Positions 1 through 7,038 of a stretch of DNA of 11,569 nucleotides are shown here, in pieces. The DNA is taken from the NCBI GenBank assembly GCA_937924555.1, contig CALDSN010000162.1, positions 1 to 11,569 of the forward strand, given 5' to 3'. A model generated the notes under the pieces. That model saw only the letters and a program-made list of their open reading frames with translations. It searched no databases and had not been told where the DNA came from. Both the position numbers and the translations under genes were made by a program. The stretch's first letter is position 1; each line of letters starts with the position of its first letter. This stretch comes from an uncultured bacterium (GTDB lineage: Bacteria; Cloacimonadota; Cloacimonadia; Cloacimonadales; Cloacimonadaceae).

Positions 1-43
1 GATCTGATCGTGACTGGAGTTCAGACGTGTGCTCTTCCGATCT
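1..43. other. Illumina TruSeq adapter remnant (assembly artefact)
   Basis: Bases 10-43 match the constant part of the Illumina TruSeq multiplexing read-2/index primer, starting GTGACTGGAGTTC and ending GCTCTTCCGATCT. The preceding CTGATC (4-9) is the reverse complement of index 9 (GATCAG), and GAT at 1-3 matches the end of the P7 arm. This is synthetic library sequence joined to the contig end, not genomic DNA. Real sequence most likely begins at 44. It should be trimmed, and nothing to the left of the hydrogenase genes can be inferred from it. Confidence 0.97.
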
Positions 44-142
44 TCTAACTGTCAAACTTATCAACCTTTCCCATGGCTCACTTCGGATGCATCGATGAAT
101 TTGGAAATACAGCCTTCAGTCAGATGCTAAACTTGCTTGTAT

Positions 143-205
143 TGTGGTGTTAATACGGACTTACTGCGGACTTTGTCCGTAATGAGTGCGTAATAATAGC
201 GCATT
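143..205. repeat. Structured intergenic repeat, copy 1 (REP/MITE-like hairpin)
   Basis: This copy aligns without gaps to 8438-8500, with 45 of 57 bases identical over 149-205. It can fold into one long imperfect hairpin with apex CGGAC-TTT-GTCCG (167-179). Compared with copy 2, two stem positions have changed on both sides while keeping pairing: 155/191 is A-T here and G-C there, and 151/195 is T-A here and C-G there. That pattern suggests the structure itself was kept. The outer arms here are less perfect than in copy 2. No transposase is in view. It may be a REP-like or small non-autonomous element; which strand matters is unknown. Confidence 0.7.
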
Positions 206-348
206 AGCTCCCATGAGGATACAATAGCATCACAAACAGCATGATTGGAGGATGAATATTTCTCTTGCCAGTTTTTGAGGGGTGATAATAGTTACGCTAC
301 AGAAAAGAGAGACCTGCGATGAGAGACTGCAAAAAGTTCTGGCATCAA

Positions 349-388
349 GGGTGAAAAGCTTATTTTCGCCCCTTTGTGCCTTTGCACA
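349..388 (+). promoter_or_regulatory. Two adjacent small hairpins in the leader of the hydrogenase operon
   Basis: GGGTGAAAA (349-357) can pair with TTTTCGCCC (363-371) around a five-base loop, with one G-U pair. Directly after it, TGTGC-CTTT-GCACA (375-388) forms a five-pair stem. They lie 31 bases before the regulator start and just before TCCT (391-394), which could pair weakly with the ribosome binding site at 407-411. No T-tract follows, so this is not a standard terminator. A regulatory role is a guess. Confidence 0.25.
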
Positions 389-419
389 TCTCCTCAGAAC
401 AGCTCGAAGGATTTATTCA

Positions 420-698
420 ATGGATCAAAAACGCCATGTGGTAAGTATTATCGTGGAAGATATTGAAAATGCCTTTCACCCAGTATCCGAGCTGCTGCAC
501 AGCTATGCCTCGCACATTCTGTTACGCGTGGGCTATCCCATGCGAGATTGGGGAGTTTCTGTGATATTTCTCATCATGGAACTCAGTGTGGCAGACATGG
601 GAGCATTCTCCGGTAAACTGGGACAGATTAAATCCGTGAAAGTGAAAGCCCAAACTTTGAAGATAGAAAAAGGAGATATAGATGAAAATCAGCACTGA
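420..698 (+). CDS. TM1266-type putative iron-only hydrogenase system regulator
   Basis: This small protein (92 residues) resembles the family named after Thermotoga TM1266, a putative regulator of the iron-only hydrogenase system usually found beside hydE/hydG. Recognisable family blocks are IIVEDIENAF near the N-terminus, ELLHSYASHILLRVGYP in the middle, and GAFSGKLGQIKSVKVKA near the end; the predicted fold is a compact ACT/ferredoxin-like domain. No DNA-binding helix-turn-helix is visible, so how it would regulate is unclear. I chose ATG 420 because AAGGA (407-411) sits 8 bases upstream and the family similarity begins right there. A longer frame opens at GTG 282, but its extra 46 residues look non-native. 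The gene ends inside hydG (17-base overlap), so the two are probably translationally coupled. Function is known only from genomic association. Confidence 0.85.
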   Translation: MDQKRHVVSIIVEDIENAFHPVSELLHSYASHILLRVGYPMRDWGVSVIFLIMELSVADMGAFSGKLGQIKSVKVKAQTLKIEKGDIDENQH

Positions 699-2091
699 AG
701 GAGTACGCTCGTTCATCCCCACCGGTGAAATTGAGGCACATATTGCTGCCAATAAGAATGCCAGTGAATCCAGAATTCGGGAGATTATCGCAAAGTCACT
801 GGATAAAAACCGTCTCAACCCTGATGAAACAGCCGCTTTGATCAGCGTTAAAGATCCTGAGTTGAGGCAGCTTATACTTGAAGGGGCACATGAACTTAAG
901 GAGAGAATATATGGTAATCGCATAGTGCTCTTCGCCCCGCTGTATGTGGGCAACGAATGTGTGAACGACTGCGTGTATTGCGGTTTCAGGATATCCAACA
1001 AGGATTGCCACAGGGCAACGCTCTCTCACGAAGATTTGATTGCCGAGACCAAAGCCCTTGTGGAAACGGGTCATAAACGCCTTATCATGGTATATGGCGA
1101 GCACAATATGTATAGCCCGGAGTATATTGCCGAGACGGTACAGACGGTGTATGACACGAAATATAAAAAAGGGGAGATACGCCGGGTAAACATCAATGCA
1201 GCTCCCATGGATATCGAGGGTTTCCGTACAGTTAAATCGGTGGGGATAGGCACATATCAAATATTCCAAGAAACATACCACGAGCAGACTTACCAGAAAC
1301 TTCATCCTCGTGGACCAAAGAGCAGCTACCTTTGGCGTTTGGATGGTTTGGATAGAGCTATGCAAGCCGGGATTGACGATCTTGGTATCGGAGCTTTAAT
1401 GGGCTTGTATGATTGGCGTTTCGAAGTGATGGGATTATTGTACCACACAATGCACCTGGAAGAAAGATTTGGCGTGGGTCCTCATACCATTTCGTTCCCC
1501 AGAATTGAACCTGCTAACGGGACTGATTTTGCTACTACCCCTCCATATCAGGTATCCGATGAGGATTTCAAACTCTTGGTAGCTATACTGCGCCTGAGTG
1601 TGCCATATACCGGGATGATACTAACCGCGCGTGAACCAATTGCCATACGCAATGAAATACTTCGCTATGGTGTATCTCAGATAGATGCGGGAAGCAGTAT
1701 TGGCGTGGGTGACTATTCTCATAAGGACGAAGAATCGAAGAAGAAAAGCCAATTTGTCTTGGGAGATACCCGCAGTTTGGATGATGTGATATACGAGCTT
1801 TCCAAGGGTGGGTATATACCTTCTTTTTGCACATCATGCTATCGCGCGGGAAGAACGGGTGAACACTTTATGGAGTTTGCCGTTCCTGGTTTTGTGAAAC
1901 GTTTCTGTACTCCGAATGCGCTCTTGACCTTTGCCGAATACCTTTACGATTTCTCCAGCGAAAGGACTCTGCAAGCAGGATTGGAATTAATAGCAAACGA
2001 AACTGCCAAGATAGAAGACGAGAATATGAAAGCTTCGGTTGTTTCCAAACTGGCAGAAATGAAGGCAGGGAAAAGAGACTTATACTATTAG
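682..2091 (+). CDS. hydG: [FeFe]-hydrogenase H-cluster maturase HydG (radical SAM tyrosine lyase)
   Basis: HydG cleaves tyrosine to p-cresol and dehydroglycine and turns the latter into CO and cyanide, building an Fe(CO)2(CN) unit for the hydrogenase H-cluster in the cytoplasm. The 469 residues match the family length. The radical-SAM cluster motif CVNDCVYC has Cys 93, 97 and 100 (CX3CX2C). The C-terminal auxiliary cluster motif is exactly CX2CX22C (Cys 383, 386, 409), which separates HydG from the related thiamine enzyme ThiH. His268 in GPHTISFPR is a likely ligand of the extra dangler iron, by analogy with characterised HydG. The start at ATG 682 has AGGAG at 671-675. It overlaps the TM1266-like gene by 17 bases. 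HydE, HydF and the hydrogenase itself are not in the window; hydE could lie to the left, beyond the contig end. Confidence 0.97.
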   Translation: MKISTEGVRSFIPTGEIEAHIAANKNASESRIREIIAKSLDKNRLNPDETAALISVKDPELRQLILEGAHELKERIYGNRIVLFAPLYVGNECVNDCVYCGFRISNKDCHRATLSHEDLIAETKALVETGHKRLIMVYGEHNMYSPEYIAETVQTVYDTKYKKGEIRRVNINAAPMDIEGFRTVKSVGIGTYQIFQETYHEQTYQKLHPRGPKSSYLWRLDGLDRAMQAGIDDLGIGALMGLYDWRFEVMGLLYHTMHLEERFGVGPHTISFPRIEPANGTDFATTPPYQVSDEDFKLLVAILRLSVPYTGMILTAREPIAIRNEILRYGVSQIDAGSSIGVGDYSHKDEESKKKSQFVLGDTRSLDDVIYELSKGGYIPSFCTSCYRAGRTGEHFMEFAVPGFVKRFCTPNALLTFAEYLYDFSSERTLQAGLELIANETAKIEDENMKASVVSKLAEMKAGKRDLYY

Positions 2092-2105
2092 AGAATGGCT
2101 TTTTA

Positions 2106-2138
2106 GAGTGTCACTTTGCCACAAAGCGGGTGACACTC
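2106..2138. terminator. Hairpin between convergent hydG and EEP lipoprotein genes
   Basis: GAGTGTCAC (2106-2114) and GTGACACTC (2130-2138) form a perfect nine-pair stem, with a further inner CTTTG/CAAAG pairing. It lies 14 bases after the hydG stop and touches the stop codon of the opposing gene (2137-2139). The position between convergent genes fits a shared terminator. Neither side has a good T-tract (ATCTCTTGTTT on the + side, TAAAAAGCC on the - side), so intrinsic termination would be weak. Confidence 0.45.
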
Positions 2139-3045
2139 ATCTCTTGTTTAGGCGAATGCCGACCGGTCTGTGGTCTGATATGGATGTTTTGTAGGTATTC
2201 CAACTGCCATACCAATCCTCCGCCAGAATAGTGTGACAATAGCTCCCCCCCGAAACAAAATCATCGAATAGCTCGTTGGTGATCAGGATGTGATCCAAAT
2301 GGCTTCCGCTGCTGGGATATGATACATTACTGTTAATAGGGTTTTGTGCCAAGGGGAGATCCGCAAACATGTATTCTGAGGTGTTATCCAGGAAGTTAAG
2401 AAAAACATTGGAGTTGCGTGGTTCCTGTATTTGGTCGTTCATGTCACCCAGAACAATAACTCGTTCATTGGGGAGGCTTGAGCTGATATATTGATCCAGG
2501 TTTTGGCAGGCAAGCCTACGGCGAACCTCTTCATCCCATGAGTCACTTTCGTCTATGACATTATCTCCGAAAGCCTTTAGATGGTTATTTATCACGTAGT
2601 AGTCTTGACCTTCCCATGTGAAGTCCAGTACATAAGGAGGACGGGGAAAGGGGTTGGAATTACCGGTCATAATTGGGTATTGGTGATTTACAGTTATAGT
2701 TCTGGTGTCGTAAAGAAAAGCTAAACGAGTATCCGAGGAAGCACTGGAAACATAGCCGGCGTAATTTGGGACAGAAGCCGCAAAGGTAAGAAATGAAGAT
2801 GGATTAGCTATCTCTTGAAAGGCATATACATCTGCTCCAATTGTGGTTAACAAGCTAGTAAGTGCATTGGTATCTGTCTCGGTGCGAGGGAAGTTTAACA
2901 GGTTCCAGGTTACCACATCCAAAGTGAGAGGTGTTCCGAAGGTTAGCGTGGACGGTTGTGATGGGGGAGGAGTGAGAGGCGTATTCTTCCCGCATGCCAC
3001 CAACAACACTAAGATAATTGCACAGAAGTATATTCTAAATTTCAT
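2137..3045 (-). CDS. Endonuclease/exonuclease/phosphatase (EEP) superfamily lipoprotein
   Basis: This is a 302-residue lipoprotein of the Mg2+-dependent EEP superfamily (DNase I / exonuclease III / phosphodiesterase-like). The signal peptide MKFRIYFCAIILVLLVAC ends in a lipobox L-V-A-C with Cys18, so the mature protein is probably membrane-anchored outside the cytoplasm, followed by a Pro-rich linker. Superfamily motifs appear in order: TWNLLNF (Asn48), FQEI (Glu78), NNHLKA (His155), GDMND (Asp201, Asn203), SHLDHI (Asp251) and SDHRP (Asp291, His292), so the catalytic set looks complete. The start at 3045 has AAAGGA eight bases upstream and puts the signal peptide at the N-terminus; an in-frame ATG at 3096 is less likely. 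Substrate cannot be told from sequence: extracellular nuclease, phosphodiesterase or lipid phosphatase are all possible. It is divergent from the C25-like gene and seems monocistronic here. Confidence 0.85.
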   Translation of the reverse strand: MKFRIYFCAIILVLLVACGKNTPLTPPPSQPSTLTFGTPLTLDVVTWNLLNFPRTETDTNALTSLLTTIGADVYAFQEIANPSSFLTFAASVPNYAGYVSSASSDTRLAFLYDTRTITVNHQYPIMTGNSNPFPRPPYVLDFTWEGQDYYVINNHLKAFGDNVIDESDSWDEEVRRRLACQNLDQYISSSLPNERVIVLGDMNDQIQEPRNSNVFLNFLDNTSEYMFADLPLAQNPINSNVSYPSSGSHLDHILITNELFDDFVSGGSYCHTILAEDWYGSWNTYKTSISDHRPVGIRLNKR

Positions 3046-3085
3046 GGTAATTCCTTTGCATCGATTACTGCTTTGTATGCTGTAT

Positions 3086-3113
3086 ATAATAAGCAACTAA
3101 GATTGTGTTGCAA
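3086..3113 (-). promoter_or_regulatory. Possible sigma70-type promoter of the EEP lipoprotein gene
   Basis: On the - strand, TTGCAA (3108-3113) and TATTAT (3086-3091, one mismatch to TATAAT) are 16 bases apart. This would start transcription about 35 bases before the start codon at 3045. The -35 box is only a 4/6 match, so this is a pattern guess. Confidence 0.35.
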
Positions 3114-3206
3114 GTAATCAGCCAAAACCGCGGATATATCAGTAAACTTTATTGAAATTGGAAGGGATATTGCTTTTAAGTTAGACATACTAACTGGGAG
3201 GACCAT

Positions 3207-6200
3207 ATGAAGCAGATTATAACATTGTTACTGCTACTTAGCATAGGTTTATTGTGTGCTAAGGGACTAGAACAGTATCAAGCTACAGGAAATGGAATTA
3301 GTGCCAAACTGCAACAGATTCAGGAGCAGCCAATGGTACTTCAACCAGCTGATATCGATGAAGGAGACACTTCAGCGCAAACAGCAATTATTACAAGAAC
3401 TTTCGCATTCCCATATCACATTGCCAATCTTAGGATTAACAACATGAAATGGAATGTGTTTGACCATAACAATAACTTCCTTTTCGTTGAGGAGCTTCGC
3501 GATGCCGAGTCCATGGAAGTTGCAAGAACTTTCCAATTCAGAGAGATGGCAGGAGTCACCCTCAAGATCAATACCCAGAAAGAAAGCACTCAGTATGTTA
3601 AGACTCTTCTGGAAGTGGACTTTGATTTGGTGGGGAGCGATCCAATAACTATCCCTCAATCAGTATCACCCGCTTTCATTGATGCCTATAAAGAGTTGGC
3701 TGATAATTTTGATACATCCTACCTAAGAAATCTCCCGATCTCACGCCCCAGCATGCTGATTATCAGTCATCCGCAACTTGCTAATTACCAAGGTCCCTTT
3801 ATAAACTGGAAGAAATCACTCGGGTTTGAGGTTTATGTTGTTAATAAAGCTGATGCAGGCAACTCCTTGCAAGAAATTAAAGCTTATATTGCCAACTTCT
3901 ATCAACAGCATCACTGCGATTATCTGATGCTATGGGGTGATGTTAATGGAAACTTGGCTATTCCCACAAACTTCTATCCATCCCCGGAATATGCAGAAAA
4001 TGATGCTGATGATCATTACTATACTCTGCTGGAAGGAGAGGATTACTTCCCTGAGATGTTGGTGGGAAGATTCTCAATCAGTGATGTGAGCCAGTTTATC
4101 ACCATCAGTAACAAAACAATATACTACGAAAAGACACCCTTTATGTCCAACACCGACTGGATGAATAGAAACTTGGTAGTTGCCGGTAACTACGCAGAGG
4201 GTGGCTTACGTCCCTCTACACCGGTATCAATGTCACGTTGGTTAAGGAATAAAATGCTTAATTACGGCTATACACAGGTTGATACTGTATTTTATCCACC
4301 TAGTAATCCCGGAACACAGAACATTATCTCATCTCTCAACCAAGGTGTACAGTTTGTGAGCTACCGTGGATGGGGAGACGCCAATGGATGGCATTATCCT
4401 TACTTCCATGTATCAGACTTGAATACGACTATTACCAGCCCAAGAACGCCTATCGTCTTCTCCATTGTTTGTAATACAGGGGATTTCGCCAATTCTGTGA
4501 ATCCCAGTTTCGGTGAACGATGGATGCAGATGGGCTCTATGTCTATTCCCGGTGGAGCAGTCGCTTTTGTTGGCCCATCGGACTTACATACTAAGACTCG
4601 TTTGAATAATTCGATTTCCACAGGTGCTTTCCGCGCTATCTTAGATAACGGAGTAAGAGGCTTTGGGAGCAGCATTCTGATTGGCAAAATGGAGTTGTAC
4701 AAGACATTCCCGAATGATATTGCTGATGGGCAGTATGTTCCCTTCTACTACCACGTGTATAACATCCTTAGTGACCCCAGCTTAAATATGTGGGTCAGGG
4801 TTCCTCAAACTATCCCGGAAAGTGTTATCGAAGGTGGATTAAGCTACCAACAAAGCGATAGCCACATTCGTATTAACGCCTCCAATCTGAATGGAGCAAT
4901 AGTAAGTGGAACCAAGAATGGCACTGACTTCACTTATACTACACTACAAAATGGCTATGCGATACTTCCCATAGACCCTGATGAAAGTGGTAACCTGATC
5001 GTGACAATCAGTAAGCCTAATTTTGTCCCGCTTGTTAAGGAACTCACCCCAACGGGAGCTTCTACGATTGGTTTGGTATCCAATAGCCTTGCCGAGACAT
5101 TGATAAACCCCGCAACCAACAATAGTGTTACACTTGGTTTCAAGAACTTCAGCACAGCTACTTACACCAACGTAGGAGTAGTCTTAAGCTGCAATAATCC
5201 CGGTGTTGTGATTAGCAACGCAAATCAGACAATAGCTTCCTTAGCAGCTGGAACTTCCAGCGAGCTTACCTTCAACTTCACCGTAGCTGCCTCCTTGACC
5301 CCTGGTGAGGTTGTTGACTTCACCATTGCTCTCAGCAATCCCGCAGAACAGCAGATGTTCCAGCTCAAGACAGGCGGAGCCGCATTCGTTATTCTGTCTC
5401 ACTCAGGCTTGGTTGTACCCGGTCAAAGCAGCAACATCCAATACACAATAACCAATACAGGTAATATTGCGATGGCAGACATCAGTATTCATGCATATTC
5501 GAACACCACAGCTGCGACAATGCAAGCCAATCCCATCAGTATTGGAACCTTAAACCCGGGCCAAGAAGCCCAATTCACGGCATCCATAAACCTTCCATCA
5601 AATGTTTGGGAAGGCAGAAACATTCCCCTGCGCTTCGAAGCCTCTAACTCTACCGGATACACCAGCAACTGCTTCTATGCCGTGACAGTGGGTACTCCGG
5701 GGACTAACGATCCCACAGGTCCTGACGAATATGGTTACTTTGCCTACGATTCCACCGATGAAGGTCATGCCCAGAAACCTACTTACAACTGGGTGGAGAT
5801 TGATCCACGGGATGGCGGACAAGGTCAAGTTTATCTAATTCAGGACGACGGATCAAAAACTGTTTCTTTGCCCTTTACATTCCGGTTCTATGGAGTTGAT
5901 TACAATTCTGTCACTATGTGCTCAAACGGATGGATATCCTTTATTCCATCTGACATGACGGATTTCTACAACTGCTATATTCCCGCAGCATTAGGTCCAT
6001 ACACCATGGTTGCAGGTTACTGGGACGATCTTAAGGGTCGTAAGGTGGAAACTACGCCCGGCGTATATGCCTACAATGATATGCGTGTTTGTTACTGGTA
6101 TGATAGTGTAAACAACCGCTATATCGTGCAATGGAACGATGCTTACAATCAATACACCATCGATGACTTAGTTAATCCATCCTTGGAGAAGTTCCAGATT

Positions 6201-6725
6201 ATCCTCTATCCCAGAGAAGGAACCGATGGTGATGTAATTGTTCAATACCACACAGTTGACAACCCTGGAACAACAACCAACTATTGCACAGTGGGCATTG
6301 AGGATCACACTCAGATGCGCGGTCTTACCTACACTCATGGGAATACCTATCCTGTAACAGCAACAACTTTGGCACCCGGACTGGCAGTAAAGTTCACCAC
6401 AACTGCACCGGATACCTATGTAGCTAATGAAGATCCCTTAGCTCCTGTTCCCATCGCAAACCTGCGTAATTACCCCAATCCCTTCAATCCTAACACAACT
6501 ATCTCATTCGCTGCTCAGAAAGCCGGTAAGGCAAAGCTGAGTATCTTCAATCTCAAGGGTCAGTTAGTAAAGACTCTTCTTGATGCAGATATCCTTGGTG
6601 GTGAGCATAAGATAGTATGGGATGGCACCGATGCCGATAATAAGCTGGTAAGTTCTGGTATCTATTTCTATCAATTGGAGATGGGTTCTTACAACAGCTT
6701 AAACAAAATGTTAATGATGAAATAG
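3207..6725 (+). CDS. Exported C25 (gingipain-like) peptidase-family protein with FlgD/T9SS-type C-terminal domain
   Basis: This large exported protein (1172 residues) starts with a signal peptide (MKQIITLLLLLSIGLLCAKG). A pro-region follows, then a C25-type caspase-like domain at about 180-530, containing MLWGDVNGN, an Asp-rich HYYTLLEGEDYFPEMLVGR strand and FSIVCNTGDF with the expected catalytic Cys422. In gingipains the His lies in a YTGHGS motif; the matching YRGWGD has Trp389, so classical Cys-His catalysis is doubtful. His396 is nearby. Two CARDB/Ig-like repeats follow (about 634-711 and 737-813), then a beta-rich domain (about 840-1066) that I cannot name firmly. The tail from about 1085 begins NYPNPFNPNTTISF, a FlgD-Ig/Por-type domain used for surface sorting in phyla with type IX secretion. 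The start at 3207 has GGGAGG five bases before it. A strong terminator follows, so it is probably transcribed alone. It may be a surface protease, an inactive relative or an adhesin. Confidence 0.88.
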   Translation: MKQIITLLLLLSIGLLCAKGLEQYQATGNGISAKLQQIQEQPMVLQPADIDEGDTSAQTAIITRTFAFPYHIANLRINNMKWNVFDHNNNFLFVEELRDAESMEVARTFQFREMAGVTLKINTQKESTQYVKTLLEVDFDLVGSDPITIPQSVSPAFIDAYKELADNFDTSYLRNLPISRPSMLIISHPQLANYQGPFINWKKSLGFEVYVVNKADAGNSLQEIKAYIANFYQQHHCDYLMLWGDVNGNLAIPTNFYPSPEYAENDADDHYYTLLEGEDYFPEMLVGRFSISDVSQFITISNKTIYYEKTPFMSNTDWMNRNLVVAGNYAEGGLRPSTPVSMSRWLRNKMLNYGYTQVDTVFYPPSNPGTQNIISSLNQGVQFVSYRGWGDANGWHYPYFHVSDLNTTITSPRTPIVFSIVCNTGDFANSVNPSFGERWMQMGSMSIPGGAVAFVGPSDLHTKTRLNNSISTGAFRAILDNGVRGFGSSILIGKMELYKTFPNDIADGQYVPFYYHVYNILSDPSLNMWVRVPQTIPESVIEGGLSYQQSDSHIRINASNLNGAIVSGTKNGTDFTYTTLQNGYAILPIDPDESGNLIVTISKPNFVPLVKELTPTGASTIGLVSNSLAETLINPATNNSVTLGFKNFSTATYTNVGVVLSCNNPGVVISNANQTIASLAAGTSSELTFNFTVAASLTPGEVVDFTIALSNPAEQQMFQLKTGGAAFVILSHSGLVVPGQSSNIQYTITNTGNIAMADISIHAYSNTTAATMQANPISIGTLNPGQEAQFTASINLPSNVWEGRNIPLRFEASNSTGYTSNCFYAVTVGTPGTNDPTGPDEYGYFAYDSTDEGHAQKPTYNWVEIDPRDGGQGQVYLIQDDGSKTVSLPFTFRFYGVDYNSVTMCSNGWISFIPSDMTDFYNCYIPAALGPYTMVAGYWDDLKGRKVETTPGVYAYNDMRVCYWYDSVNNRYIVQWNDAYNQYTIDDLVNPSLEKFQIILYPREGTDGDVIVQYHTVDNPGTTTNYCTVGIEDHTQMRGLTYTHGNTYPVTATTLAPGLAVKFTTTAPDTYVANEDPLAPVPIANLRNYPNPFNPNTTISFAAQKAGKAKLSIFNLKGQLVKTLLDADILGGEHKIVWDGTDADNKLVSSGIYFYQLEMGSYNSLNKMLMMK

Positions 6726-6748
6726 CCGATAATATACTATCGTAAGAC

Positions 6749-6784
6749 GAAGCCCCGATCCATTGGTTCGGGGCTTCATTTTTT
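6749..6784 (+). terminator. Rho-independent terminator of the C25-like gene
   Basis: GAAGCCCCGA (6749-6758) pairs perfectly with TCGGGGCTTC (6768-6777) across a nine-base loop, and a six-T run follows at 6779-6784. It begins 24 bases after the stop codon, a textbook intrinsic terminator for + strand transcription. On the - strand the hairpin lacks a following T-run. Confidence 0.93.
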
Positions 6785-6861
6785 ATCTGGATTATTGCTC
6801 AAAACCATATAATATAAATTTGAGATGAAAGGGATTAGAAGGTTGCAACTAGGTCAGATAA

Positions 6862-6937
6862 TGGAGCGGGCAACGGGACTCGAACCCGCGACCACCAGCT
6901 TGGGAAGCTAATGCTCTACCAACTGAGCTATGCCCGC
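6862..6937 (-). tRNA. tRNA-Gly (anticodon CCC), CCA encoded
   Basis: The reverse strand folds as a complete tRNA. The acceptor stem GCGGGCA/TGCCCGC is perfect; the D stem is GCTC/GAGC with an AGTTGGTA loop. The anticodon stem is TTAGC/GCTGG (two outer U-G pairs) with loop TTCCCAA, giving anticodon CCC, which reads the glycine codon GGG. The T arm is GCGGG-TTCGAGT-CCCGT. The body is 73 bases (6865-6937) with discriminator U, and the 3' CCA is encoded in the DNA (6862-6864). It stands alone with no neighbouring tRNAs, about 100 bases downstream of the sugar-binding protein gene on the same strand. Confidence 0.96.
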
Positions 6938-6951
6938 TCACATGGAGTCAA

Positions 6952-6978
6952 AAACTAAAGATATGCCAATATTGTCAA
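6952..6978 (-). promoter_or_regulatory. Possible tRNA-Gly promoter
   Basis: On the - strand a perfect TTGACA (6973-6978) lies 35 bases before the mature tRNA 5' end, with a poor -10 candidate TAGTTT (6952-6957) 15 bases on. The -35 box is convincing and the -10 is not. The tRNA could instead be read through from the upstream binding-protein gene, since I see no terminator between them. Confidence 0.3.
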
Positions 6979-7038
6979 GCCCTGAATATGCGCAGGATAG
7001 TTCGCGGCACATTTTCTGCAATATGCTGACTCTATAGA

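Larger units (their letters stand above)
44..419. other. Non-coding leader upstream of the hydrogenase maturation genes
   Basis: I see no convincing gene here. An open frame runs from the contig edge at 44 to a TAA at 128-130 (28 codons, no start in view); it could be the tail of a lost upstream gene, but I recognise nothing in it. A GTG-started extension of the regulator frame is open from 282, but its residues do not resemble the protein family, so I treat it as untranslated. The stretch contains one copy of a structured repeat (143-205) and two adjacent small hairpins (349-388), listed separately. I could not match it to a known riboswitch class. Confidence 0.5.

Noticed and set aside
44..130. 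Open frame at the contig edge as the 3' end of an upstream gene.
   Set aside because: Only 28 codons, beside an adapter joint, with no recognisable residues; it can easily occur by chance.
143..205. CRISPR repeat or riboswitch explanation for the CGGACTTTGTCCG element.
   Set aside because: Only one copy per locus with no spacers or regular array, and it does not match a riboswitch core I know; a dispersed hairpin repeat fits better.
282..419. N-terminal extension of the hydrogenase regulator from GTG 282.
   Set aside because: The extra residues lack similarity to the family, and an excellent ribosome binding site precedes ATG 420.
522..1365. Long - strand reading frames opposite the regulator and hydG (up to 189 residues).
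   Set aside because: They are antisense to hydG, whose catalytic motifs are intact, and their translations show no family-like composition and have no ribosome binding site support.
2137..3096. Start of the EEP lipoprotein at ATG 3096.
   Set aside because: It would put 17 polar residues in front of a perfect lipoprotein signal peptide; ATG 3045 has the ribosome binding site.
3152..3180. Possible promoter TTGAAA ... TTTAAG before the C25-like gene.
   Set aside because: The -10 match is poor and the region is A/T-rich, so the pattern is not better than chance.
4995..5005. CTGATCGTGAC also occurs in the adapter (positions 5-15).
   Set aside because: An 11-base match inside a well-formed coding frame; most likely coincidence, not a second adapter insertion, since flanking adapter bases are absent.
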